Assembly: GCF_020829595.1 (NCBI RefSeq)
Contig: NZ_JAIVFW010000016.1
Location: 60,646-124,645 of the forward strand
DNA length: 64,000 nt
From: Nostoc sp. CHAB 5844
Lineage (GTDB): Bacteria > Cyanobacteriota > Cyanobacteriia > Cyanobacteriales > Nostocaceae
Direction: 5' to 3'
Position numbers and translations under genes: made by a program. Of this stretch, positions 7,554-15,692 are shown piece by piece (the first letter of the stretch is position 1; the number at the start of each line of letters is the position of its first letter). The notes under the pieces are model-generated. The model was not told the origin of the DNA. It saw only the letters and a program-made list of their open reading frames with translations, and did not search any database.

Positions 7554-8834
7554 TTACAAAACCTCTCTTCCCAAATAAACCTGTAACACCTCTGGCACTT
7601 TAATTGTCCCATCTGGTTGTTGATAATTTTCCAAAATAGCAGCCATAGTCCGCCCCACAGCCAAGCCTGAACCGTTGAGGGTATGCACAAACTGTGTACC
7701 TTTCTTACCTGCTTCCTTAAAGCGAATATCTGCCCGCCTTGCTTGGAAATCAAAACAATTAGAACAACTGGAAATTTCTCGATACTTAAGAGAAGATGGG
7801 AGCCATACTTCTAAATCGTAGGTTTTCGTGGCTCCAAAACCTAAATCACCTGTACAAAGATTAATCACACGGTAAGGTAATTTTAAAGCCTGTAAAATTG
7901 CTTCTGCGTTCCCTACCAATTTTTCTAATTCATCAAACGAAGAACTGGGATTTACAACTTTAACCAATTCAACTTTATTGAATTGATGCAGCCGAATTAA
8001 ACCGCGCATATCCCGTCCATAACTCCCAGCTTCTCGACGGAAACAAGGAGTATAAGCACAGTGGTAAATAGGCAAGTCTTCCGCAGCTAAAATTTCTCCT
8101 CGATAAAGGTTTGTAACGGGAACTTCGGCTGTGGGAATCAACCACAATTCATCATCAGCACATTTAAAACTTTCTTCGGCAAACTTCGGTAATTGACCTG
8201 TTCCTGTTAAAGAATCAGTATTTACCAATAAGGGTGGACTCACTTCTACATAGCCAGCTTCGGTTTGCGTCTTCAGCATAAAGTTTATTAATGCTCTCTC
8301 CAAGGCTGCACCAGCCCCTACGAGATTCACAAAGCGACTTTGAGCAACTTTGACAGCACGCTCAAAATTGAGAATACCTAGCTTTTCGCCAATTTCCCAG
8401 TGCGGCAGAATATTCGGGTTTTGAGGAATATACTCGTCTCCCCAACGCCTTACTTCGACGTTATTTTCCTCATCTTTCCCAACAGGTGTAGAGTCACTAG
8501 GTAAATTGGGTAGAGCAAGTATAAGCTGTGTAATTTCAGCTTTCAGTTCTTTTTCTTTTGGCTCTAGTTCACTCAACTGAGCTTTAATTGAGTTACCCTC
8601 ATCACGCAAAGCCTGAATTTCTGGGTCTTGAGGTTTAACACCAGATTTCATCTTCTGCCCGACAAGTTTACCAATTTCGTTACTCCGAGCTTGGAGTTGA
8701 CTGCGGTTCATCTCCAATTCTCGTTGTTGCTTGTCTAACTCTAATATCGGCTGAATGTCATAATTACCACTACGACTATTCAACCGTTCTTGAACTAATT
8801 GCGGATTTTCCCGTATTTGCTTGATATCCAGCAC
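7554..8834 (-). CDS. serS: Seryl-tRNA synthetase
   Basis: This 426-residue class II synthetase begins [20 protein letters not shown], has the long antiparallel coiled-coil arm (about 28-105), and the catalytic domain with motif 2 ([20 protein letters not shown], about 265-285) and motif 3 ([20 protein letters not shown], about 388-407). It charges tRNA-Ser. Length is typical. It stands between the toxin-antitoxin cluster and the molybdenum-related pair. Confidence 0.98.
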   Translation of the reverse strand: MLDIKQIRENPQLVQERLNSRSGNYDIQPILELDKQQRELEMNRSQLQARSNEIGKLVGQKMKSGVKPQDPEIQALRDEGNSIKAQLSELEPKEKELKAEITQLILALPNLPSDSTPVGKDEENNVEVRRWGDEYIPQNPNILPHWEIGEKLGILNFERAVKVAQSRFVNLVGAGAALERALINFMLKTQTEAGYVEVSPPLLVNTDSLTGTGQLPKFAEESFKCADDELWLIPTAEVPVTNLYRGEILAAEDLPIYHCAYTPCFRREAGSYGRDMRGLIRLHQFNKVELVKVVNPSSSFDELEKLVGNAEAILQALKLPYRVINLCTGDLGFGATKTYDLEVWLPSSLKYREISSCSNCFDFQARRADIRFKEAGKKGTQFVHTLNGSGLAVGRTMAAILENYQQPDGTIKVPEVLQVYLGREVL

Positions 8835-8949
8835 AGATTTTTCTCAGTTTTTAGCCTAGAATCTTCTTGATCAATACAGTTAACATACAAAATTTCAGCA
8901 TATATTAATTTTGGCTGGCTGCAACTGGAAAAATCTATCAAATGTTAAA

Positions 8950-9561
8950 TTACATAGTTGTGGGTTGCTGATCTGCTGCCAGAAGTTGTTCGTAATCTTG
9001 TGGTGTATCCAAGTCAATTAAACCTTCTGGAAACGGAATTGCCAGCACTTCTTGAGCATAGTTTTTGATTATCTGTTTTGCACCGGCTACACCACTGAGA
9101 TTAGTTAACTTGGCAAATAAAGCGCGGTGAAATAAAGCGGGTACACCCACAGTAGAGCCATATTCTGAAGCCACAATTAGCTGATGATTGGTTTGATAGA
9201 CTTTAAGTAGCTGATTGACTAGTTGTGTACTAACCAAAGGTTGGTCGCACAGCATGATAATAACAGCTTCTGCATCTGGATTGATAACATTTAAGGCTTC
9301 TACACCAAGACGAATTGAGGTACTCATTCCCTGATGCCAAAGAGGATTTTCGACAATATGTACTGGTAGTAGGTCAATCTCTGGTTGAATGCGTTCAGCG
9401 TATGCTCCCAGTACAACTATAATTGGGTGACAAACAGAGGCGATCGCTACTTCAACTATGTAATTAATCAAACTCTGTTTTCCATACTTCAGCAGTTGTT
9501 TGGGTGTTCCCATGCGGGTGGATGCACCAGCCGCCAAGACAATTAAACCGACACCGGACAT
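8950..9561 (-). CDS. MobA/MocA-like nucleotidyltransferase
   Basis: A 203-residue nucleotidyltransferase with the N-terminal LAAGASTRMGTPKQLL nucleotide-binding motif and the MLCDQPLVS metal-binding segment. This is the MocA/CoxI-neighbour type thought to transfer CMP to molybdopterin to form the cytosine dinucleotide cofactor of xanthine-dehydrogenase-family enzymes. Its start overlaps the end of the XdhC-like gene by 19 bp, so the two form a unit. No molybdenum hydroxylase is encoded nearby, so the substrate enzyme is unknown. A generic sugar or cofactor nucleotidyltransferase is the alternative. Confidence 0.85.
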   Translation of the reverse strand: MSGVGLIVLAAGASTRMGTPKQLLKYGKQSLINYIVEVAIASVCHPIIVVLGAYAERIQPEIDLLPVHIVENPLWHQGMSTSIRLGVEALNVINPDAEAVIIMLCDQPLVSTQLVNQLLKVYQTNHQLIVASEYGSTVGVPALFHRALFAKLTNLSGVAGAKQIIKNYAQEVLAIPFPEGLIDLDTPQDYEQLLAADQQPTTM

Positions 9562-10694
9562 GGTATTTCCTCGTCATGAATTGCACCTGAGCGGTTTTTG
9601 AGTAAACCACCGGAGCGATTGGCTAAAACTGCTTGAATTTCGGCTACGATGGAGAGAGCGATCGCTTCTGGTGAATCTGCACCAATATCCAGCCCTACAG
9701 GTGCAAACAGGCGTTGTAGTTGTGCAGCAGCTGGGATAAATCCTTCAGATTGCAGTTCTTGTAACAATTGCTGAGTTCGGCTTTTTGGCCCCAAGACACC
9801 GATGTAGCGGACTGGAGAAGGTAATAAAGTTTTCAGCAACGCTAAATCATTTTTATATTGATGAGTCATCACGACAGCAACAGTGCGTGGTGTCAGAAGA
9901 TTATATTTGTGGATATCTTGGGGTTCGCTCAAAATAATTTTGTCTGCATTAGGAAAACGTTCAGAGGTGATGTATCCTGGTCTGTTATCTACAACTGTAA
10001 CGTGCCAACCTTGATGTTTAGCAAGATTCACGACGGGAATAGCATCATATCCTGCACCTAAGACTAGTAAAGGAACAAGGGGGTGAATAACTTCTAGAAA
10101 TACTTCAGCAATACCATTCTTGAGTTTGTAAGACTTTATCTGAGAATGTTCTTGTTGCAGTGCTTGCCGAGCATCTACTAAAACTTGAGCAGCTAAATCT
10201 TGGTCGGCAATATTATTGACTACTGTACCATCTGGCTTTAAGAGCGATCGCGCCGCCACTGAAACACTACTTTCTCCAGTCACATTAAATACTGTAGCCA
10301 TAACACCTGGCTGCTTTCCATAAAGGCATTCGGCAATAAATTCCAACTGATGTTTAGCTAATGGGTGAGACAGCGGCTCTATCAGTACCTGAACTGTACC
10401 ATGACAACCCAGACCAAATCCCCAAGTAATATAGTTACTAGCCGTAGTGTCATATTTAACAATCACAGGCTCACCATTCTCAAACATCAATGGCTGTGCA
10501 ATTTCAAACACATCACTTTCTAAGCAACCACCACTGATACAGCCAATCATTTGTCCAGATTCAGTCAACAACATCCGCGCACCAGGACGACGATACACCG
10601 AGCCGCTAGTTTTCACAACAGTCGCTAGGGCTGTTAACTGACATTGATTTTGCGATCGCTCAAAAGCTGCGAGTATGTTTTGCAGTTCTTTCAT
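9543..10694 (-). CDS. XdhC/CoxI family protein
   Basis: This protein has the XdhC N-terminal pattern (GSVYRRPGARMLLTESGQMI, GCISGGCLESDVFE) and a C-terminal Rossmann domain (VLGAGYDAIPVVNLAKHQGW). XdhC proteins bind molybdenum cofactor and help insert or sulfurylate it in xanthine dehydrogenase. The frame opens at a TTG at 10715; I prefer the ATG at 10694 (MKELQNILAAFERS), giving 383 residues. Coupled to the MocA-like gene by overlap. Confidence 0.9.
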   Translation of the reverse strand: MKELQNILAAFERSQNQCQLTALATVVKTSGSVYRRPGARMLLTESGQMIGCISGGCLESDVFEIAQPLMFENGEPVIVKYDTTASNYITWGFGLGCHGTVQVLIEPLSHPLAKHQLEFIAECLYGKQPGVMATVFNVTGESSVSVAARSLLKPDGTVVNNIADQDLAAQVLVDARQALQQEHSQIKSYKLKNGIAEVFLEVIHPLVPLLVLGAGYDAIPVVNLAKHQGWHVTVVDNRPGYITSERFPNADKIILSEPQDIHKYNLLTPRTVAVVMTHQYKNDLALLKTLLPSPVRYIGVLGPKSRTQQLLQELQSEGFIPAAAQLQRLFAPVGLDIGADSPEAIALSIVAEIQAVLANRSGGLLKNRSGAIHDEEIPCPVSV

Positions 10695-10726
10695 CAGAAA
10701 AATGGGTAGCTTCAAGTGTTACAATT

Positions 10727-10777
10727 TTGGCAAAAAAAATTAGAAGCCTGACAAGAGTTTTAAACTTGTCAGGCTTC
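10727..10777 (-). terminator. Rho-independent terminator downstream of glutamate dehydrogenase
   Basis: GAAGCCTGACAAG (10743-10755) pairs perfectly with CTTGTCAGGCTTC (10765-10777) around a 9-nt loop. Read on the minus strand the 13-bp stem is followed by TAATTTTTTTT, a classic intrinsic terminator. It lies 107 bp past the gdhA-like stop codon and just before the XdhC-like gene. Confidence 0.9.
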
Positions 10778-10824
10778 TTGCCAACTTCAAATAATCTTGT
10801 AGTGAGAAGGAAGTAGTTAATATT

Positions 10825-10852
10825 GTAGAGATGCGCTTTAGCACATCTCTAC
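10825..10852. repeat. Dispersed palindromic repeat (GTAGAGATG...CATCTCTAC)
   Basis: GTAGAGATG and CATCTCTAC form a 9-bp stem with a short loop. Related palindromes occur at 32805-32829 and 38119-38146, all built on GTAGAGACG-like arms, so this is a repeat family in this genome. Confidence 0.65.
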
Positions 10853-10883
10853 CGATATTTGTTAGTTGGATTGAATTAAATTA

Positions 10884-12173
10884 TTAAGGATAAAGACCCC
10901 GATCATTTAATGCCTGTGCCACACGTCCTACACCCAAAGTGTAAGCTGCTAAACGTAGGGGAACTTGCCGCACCTTAGACTGTTGAATAACTTGACGGTA
11001 AGCTTGCACCATCAAAGATTCCAGTTCGCGGTTGACTCTTTCCTCATCCCAGAAGAGGTAAGATAGACCTTGCACCCATTCGAGATAACTAACTACAACA
11101 CCCCCAGCATTCGCCAAAATGTCTGGTAGCACGGTCACACCTCGCGCTTCTAAGACTCGGTTAGCTTCCAGAGTTATAGGGCCGTTGGCTGCTTCGGCGA
11201 TAATTTGCGCCTGTACTTGATGGACATTTTCTTCCGTAATTTGGTTTTCTAAAGCAGCAGGAATTAAAACGTCGCAAGGCAAAGTCAGTAATTCGGCATT
11301 GGTAATTGCTCTAGTGTGAGGAAAATCAATAAGATTGTGATGATTTTTGGCGGCGTAAGCTTTTAAAGCCGGAATATCCAACCCATCGGGAGAATATACC
11401 CCACCTGTAGTTGTGGAAACAGCTATCACTTTCGCTCCTGCTTGGTGTAGTAATTCGGCGGCTGCACCACCAACATTACCAAAACCTTGAATAACAACTC
11501 GTATTCCTTCTAAAGTTTTACCTTGGTCTGCCAATGCTTCACGCACAATAATCATAGTGCCGCGTCCAGTTGCCTTTTCCCTACCAAGGGAACCACCAAC
11601 GGAAAGCGGTTTACCAGTCACAACACCTGGTACAGCATGACCCACATTAACGGAATAAGTGTCCATCATCCAAGCCATTTCACGGGCAGAAGTACCCATG
11701 TCTGGTGCGGGGATGTCTAGTGAAGGGCCGATGTCTTTAATTAATTCGCTGGTATAACGACGGGTAATGCGTTCTAATTCTCCAACACTATAATGTTGTG
11801 GGTCGATCGCAATCCCTCCCTTCGCACCACCATAGGGAATACCCAACAACGCACATTTCCAAGTCATCAACATTGCTAGTGCTGAGACTTCCCGCAGTGT
11901 CACCGCTGGATGATAGCGAATTCCACCTTTGTAGGGGCCTAAGATATCAGAGTGTTGTACTCGATGTCCTGCCAGTACTCGGATTTCACCATTGTCTAGT
12001 TTCACAGGAATAGCGACTGTGACAACTTTGCGCGGGTGGCTGAGAATTTCGAGTACACCTTGGTCTAACCTTAATTCTTTCGCGGCCGCTTCTAAGTAGC
12101 TGCAAGCTTGATCAAATGGACATATATAGGCTGGGGTAGCGGCTTCCAGCGGCATTGTATGTGTTGCAATCAT
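10884..12173 (-). CDS. gdhA: Glu/Leu/Phe/Val dehydrogenase, probable glutamate dehydrogenase
   Basis: A 429-residue amino-acid dehydrogenase. Motifs include GPYKGGIRYHP (substrate binding), the catalytic-Lys segment GIPYGGAKGGIAIDP, APDMGTSAREMAWMMDTYS, and a Rossmann motif VVIQGFGNVGGAAAELLHQ in the second domain. It interconverts glutamate and 2-oxoglutarate, here probably secondary to GS-GOGAT. Length matches bacterial hexameric GDH. Flanking terminators at 10727-10777 and 12291-12321 suggest it is transcribed alone. Confidence 0.92.
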   Translation of the reverse strand: MIATHTMPLEAATPAYICPFDQACSYLEAAAKELRLDQGVLEILSHPRKVVTVAIPVKLDNGEIRVLAGHRVQHSDILGPYKGGIRYHPAVTLREVSALAMLMTWKCALLGIPYGGAKGGIAIDPQHYSVGELERITRRYTSELIKDIGPSLDIPAPDMGTSAREMAWMMDTYSVNVGHAVPGVVTGKPLSVGGSLGREKATGRGTMIIVREALADQGKTLEGIRVVIQGFGNVGGAAAELLHQAGAKVIAVSTTTGGVYSPDGLDIPALKAYAAKNHHNLIDFPHTRAITNAELLTLPCDVLIPAALENQITEENVHQVQAQIIAEAANGPITLEANRVLEARGVTVLPDILANAGGVVVSYLEWVQGLSYLFWDEERVNRELESLMVQAYRQVIQQSKVRQVPLRLAAYTLGVGRVAQALNDRGLYP

Positions 12174-12290
12174 AAAAGTTTCTCCTAATCGCGGTATCTT
12201 TGCGAACCGGATACATATATGCCTAGCTTATCCCCTATGTCCAAAAAAGGAATAAATTCTGTAGTTTTTGTTACAATTTTATTTTTTGTT

Positions 12291-12321
12291 AAAAAAATCA
12301 CAGTTTTGCTATTAAACTGTG
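12291..12321 (-). terminator. Rho-independent terminator downstream of the carotenoid oxygenase gene
   Basis: CACAGTTT (12299-12306) pairs with AAACTGTG (12314-12321) around a 7-nt loop. On the minus strand it is followed by seven T residues (ATTTTTTT). It lies 48 bp past the oxygenase stop codon and isolates it from gdhA. Confidence 0.8.
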
Positions 12322-12368
12322 AACTGTGGTTTATAAACAGTGAAGGATCAATATTTATATATTAGGGA

Positions 12369-13868
12369 TCAATTTGGCAAAAATACCTGAGAAGTAAAAC
12401 TACCATGCAATCCATAGGGAATATGATGCTTGAGGTGGAGACGAGCGATCGCACCTTTTTCCGGATTCTTAGCATCTAAAATTACCACATCTGTACGGTG
12501 ATACGTAGCATCATAAACCAAAGCCAGCAGCCAGCCATCATCTTCTTGTTCTGCGCCTGGACGGGGAACAAAAATCGGTTCACCCATAAAACCATGCGGT
12601 GCAGCACTCCAAAGTTGTCTTTCTCCTGTTTCCAAATCTATTTTCAAGATAGCTTGTAGAGGCGCATTCCCTATCTGTGCATGAGCCGCACCTATGTATA
12701 GATATCGATAACTGCGTCCCACCTTCGCTGGATGAATAGTGGGGAACTCACAACAGCGTTTTTCAATTAATTTTTGTTGTACTGTTCCATCATTGAGGTT
12801 GAGGTAAAATCGCCAAAGTTGCCCTGGTGTGAGTGCTTCAAAATTAACTTGGCGAAAATCACTCCCTGGTTCTACTTCTGGTAACGAGTTGTAGCAAATC
12901 GAGTCCACAAAAATCTCATCACCCATGCCAAAGGCATTCACATGATGGAAAATAAACCCTGATGTGGTTTCCAAAATTTTGACTTCTTTTTGCCCTGGCT
13001 GAGGAAAACGGGGAATGACAATAATTTGAGTTGGTTGATTTGGCTGTACCTTAATACATTCGCCTGCACCACGCATTCCCAAAGCGAAGGATATGGGATT
13101 GAAAGCAACAGGATTTTGAAATAAGATGCAGTAATTCGGGGTAATGACAAAATCGTGAATGAAACAGAACCCCGGAACGCTATGAGCGTGTTTTCTGACC
13201 ACTTTTCCGGCTAGATTTAACTCAAAAATTGTAATTGTGGTGGATAGTCCCGGTTTAATTGAGAAGTTAACCAGGCAAGGCTGACCGCCATCTTGTTCGC
13301 AACTAGGGTCAAGGCGAGGATGTGCGCCAAATGCTTCACCCTCTGATAGGGTACCGTTGAGATATTCTTTCCCTAATGTTTCTAAGGTGTAAGGGTTGAG
13401 GCGATATGGTTCAGCAGCTTCCCATAGTGCTAAAAGTTTATCACCTAAATAAATAACGTTGGTGTTAGCAATATGTTTGAGTTTGAAGTCGAAGATATTA
13501 GCCAGCCAACCGCCAGGTTTTTGTGTGCCGAATACACCACGATAAAGTATTTTTCCAGCTTTCTGTTCTGCTAAGTAGCCCTCGGTGCGGATAAAGCGGT
13601 TGCGGAAATGGGCGCGACTATGATTAAAGGTGATGCGGCTAATCATTCCGTCACCATCAAAAGGATGATGAATGCGTTGTCCGTTGACATCAAGTAAACC
13701 GGGGCCGTTTCTAAATAGCGTACCTTGCAGTTCTAAGGGGATTTGTCCTTCAATATCATCAATCCAATAGTCAAATTCTTGAGTGAGAGATTGATATCCT
13801 CCTTGCCAATCTTCACGGGTGTAAGATTTTTCTAAAGTTGATGTTTGTTGGTTTGTTAAATTCTGCAT
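12369..13868 (-). CDS. Carotenoid oxygenase (apocarotenoid-15,15'-oxygenase-like)
   Basis: This 499-residue protein has the seven-bladed propeller family pattern, with LFRNGPGLLDVNG (51-63) and HPFDGDGMI (68-76). Four histidines in the iron-ligand positions are visible: H183 (GAHPRLDP), H238 (CFIHDFV), about H308 (FHHVNAF) and H488 (YGLHGSF), close to the numbering I recall for the Synechocystis apocarotenoid oxygenase. It cleaves carotenoids or apocarotenals to retinal-type products. Which substrate is used cannot be read from sequence. No signal peptide. It is followed by its own terminator and the transporter gene lies upstream on the same strand, 105 bp away. Confidence 0.93.
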   Translation of the reverse strand: MQNLTNQQTSTLEKSYTREDWQGGYQSLTQEFDYWIDDIEGQIPLELQGTLFRNGPGLLDVNGQRIHHPFDGDGMISRITFNHSRAHFRNRFIRTEGYLAEQKAGKILYRGVFGTQKPGGWLANIFDFKLKHIANTNVIYLGDKLLALWEAAEPYRLNPYTLETLGKEYLNGTLSEGEAFGAHPRLDPSCEQDGGQPCLVNFSIKPGLSTTITIFELNLAGKVVRKHAHSVPGFCFIHDFVITPNYCILFQNPVAFNPISFALGMRGAGECIKVQPNQPTQIIVIPRFPQPGQKEVKILETTSGFIFHHVNAFGMGDEIFVDSICYNSLPEVEPGSDFRQVNFEALTPGQLWRFYLNLNDGTVQQKLIEKRCCEFPTIHPAKVGRSYRYLYIGAAHAQIGNAPLQAILKIDLETGERQLWSAAPHGFMGEPIFVPRPGAEQEDDGWLLALVYDATYHRTDVVILDAKNPEKGAIARLHLKHHIPYGLHGSFTSQVFLPN

Positions 13869-13879
13869 AGTTTTGATTT

Positions 13880-13940
13880 ATCTCACGCATAGACGCGATA
13901 GCGGCTTCCCGCAGGGTAGGCGCAAAGACGCAAAGGGATT
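13880..13940. repeat. Dispersed repeat between the transporter and carotenoid oxygenase genes
   Basis: The CGCATAGACGCGATAGCGG / CTTCCCGCAGGGTAGGCG / CAAAGACGCAAAGGG string is a common type of intergenic repeat in filamentous cyanobacteria and carries no reading frame of note. Confidence 0.5.
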
Positions 13941-13973
13941 ATTTATGTCTTTGCAGGTTTGATTAAAATCAGG

Positions 13974-15398
13974 TTATTCACTAAGTTGTGATTCTTGTTC
14001 TTGCAGTATTAAATTTGGTAAGAATGGTTGTTCACTGCCAGTTGGCAACGCTGGTTGCAATGACTGTGTTTCAATTTGTGTGTCGTCTTTTGGTAGCCAG
14101 TGGAGAAATGCTAGTGGTAATAAGGTGCTGAGATTTGTGATCATTACCAAAATCCACATTGAGTTAAAATTACTCTCGGTGATACCTAGCCAGTGCATGA
14201 TGATGGCTCCAACTTCATAGGAAACCATGCCGGCTAAGTTAAAGATTGACATTAATAAGGCAAATAAGGTTGCTTCTACTCCAGGCGGGCAAAGTCTAGC
14301 TGCTAGTACTAAGACTGGCATATAGGCGATTTGTCCCATAACGGTGAGTATGAGGCTGTCTCCTAAACTAAACCAGCGGTCATCTATACCCAAGGCGCGG
14401 TTAGTGTGCGTTACCAAAAGCAGCATTGTCATGCCTAAAACTGCTGAAATAACGGTACTCCAACCAAAAATGACGCGGAATGGGACGCTTTTCAAAAAGC
14501 GTTGAAAAATCCAAATGCCCAATAAAGAAGCAAGACTAGTTACTAAGCGTACTCGCCCTAAAAATTCTGGTTCAAAGTGGAGTTCGTTGGTGCTGAAATA
14601 GAAAAAAGCGGAATCAGCGGTTGGGGTAGCTTGTAGAATGAAGACGAAAGCAGCTGGTAGCCAAATTATTTTTTGGCTGACTGCTTGGCGTAACTGTTTG
14701 AGTTGATGCTTAATGCTTGGGGAGTTAGCGTTATTAGTATCGTTAGTTTCTTGGTTAACAGGAGACTCAGCGATTAACCAAGCTACTCCAGAAACAATTA
14801 ACGGAAAAGAAGCGGTAATTAAAAATATTGTGCGGGTAGTGAAATGTTCCAAAAGCATCCCGCTAAAGTAGGCTGTGACTAAGCCTCCAAATGCAGTTGC
14901 ACCCCAGCACAGGGATTGTAATGAACCTGCATCTGCTTGAGATTCTACTCTGGCTCTTTCGACAACCAGTGAATCAACTATGACATCGCTGACAGCTATG
15001 GCTAGTGAACTCAGGGCGATCGCCAGCGTTGCTGCCCAGCTACTATGAACTATTGTGGCCATACTCACCCAGGCAATAGCTCCTAGTATGCCGGACAGTA
15101 TCAAATAGGGACGGCGACGATAGCCGAAAATCGGTAAGCCATCGGATATAAAGCCAAATAGTGGCTTAATCATCCAAGGTAAGGCGACAACTCCGAACAT
15201 TGCTGAGACTTCGGCCGGACTCAGCAACAATTCATCTTTCAGGAAAAAGCTAACAGCTAAACGCGCCAGCCCTAAAATTCCTTGGACAAAGTAGACGCTA
15301 AGAATAGCAATTAACTCGGCACTGGGTTCATGACCGAAGAAGATTTTTTCTGTTATCGAGTCTTTGACCTTGGACAAGCCAGAGGAGTCAATGAGCAT
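13974..15398 (-). CDS. Folate/biopterin family (BT1/FBT) MFS transporter
   Basis: A 474-residue membrane protein with about twelve hydrophobic segments. The N-terminal half has the FBT family pattern: YFVQGILGLARLAVSFFLKD, ALPWMIKPLFGFISDGLP, FGYRRRPYLILSGILGA. These carriers move folates or pterins; the Synechocystis homologue is a folate transporter. The C-terminal tail (about 30 residues) is polar and Gln-rich. Substrate is inferred from family only. Confidence 0.88.
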   Translation of the reverse strand: MLIDSSGLSKVKDSITEKIFFGHEPSAELIAILSVYFVQGILGLARLAVSFFLKDELLLSPAEVSAMFGVVALPWMIKPLFGFISDGLPIFGYRRRPYLILSGILGAIAWVSMATIVHSSWAATLAIALSSLAIAVSDVIVDSLVVERARVESQADAGSLQSLCWGATAFGGLVTAYFSGMLLEHFTTRTIFLITASFPLIVSGVAWLIAESPVNQETNDTNNANSPSIKHQLKQLRQAVSQKIIWLPAAFVFILQATPTADSAFFYFSTNELHFEPEFLGRVRLVTSLASLLGIWIFQRFLKSVPFRVIFGWSTVISAVLGMTMLLLVTHTNRALGIDDRWFSLGDSLILTVMGQIAYMPVLVLAARLCPPGVEATLFALLMSIFNLAGMVSYEVGAIIMHWLGITESNFNSMWILVMITNLSTLLPLAFLHWLPKDDTQIETQSLQPALPTGSEQPFLPNLILQEQESQLSE

Positions 15399-15439
15399 TT
15401 GATAAATATTTTTTAAGTTTTGTCTACTTTTCTATAATA

Positions 15440-15480
15440 TCGAGAAAGTCTGAAGTCTGAAGTGTGAAGTCTGAAGTAAT
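15440..15480. repeat. Short tandem repeat (TGAAGTC heptamers)
   Basis: Tandem GTCTGAAGTCTGAAGTGTGAA units between the transporter gene and the small reading frames; a partner tract (CTTCACACTTCAGACTTCA) lies at 15687-15706, inverted relative to this one, so the two could pair around the small reading frames. Confidence 0.6.
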
Positions 15481-15557
15481 TTGAAACCTGTTTAGGTGTA
15501 TGTTCAGTCTGCTGGTGCTAGAGCTAACATTATGGCTTTAATGCACCGAGCGAAAAC

Positions 15558-15668
15558 ATGAACCTTAAACTTTACGAATTTGATGTTTTAGAAACAGAAT
15601 TAACAAAACTTCCACCTGCTCACAGACTATTAGATAATCAAGGAAAAAGTCTGATTGATTTACCTTGA
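15558..15668 (+). CDS. Small uncharacterised reading frame, 36 residues, possible gene remnant
   Basis: An ATG at 15558 opens a 36-residue frame (MNLKLYEFDVLETELTKLPP...LIDLP). Its ATG overlaps the TGA of an upstream frame whose last residues read ARANIMALMHRAKT, giving the ATGA overlap typical of operons. Both are flanked by heptamer repeats and neither has a clear ribosome-binding site, so this may be what is left of a longer two-gene unit. I recognise no family. Confidence 0.3.
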   Translation: MNLKLYEFDVLETELTKLPPAHRLLDNQGKSLIDLP

Positions 15669-15692
15669 GTTATAAATTTTATACTTCATACT

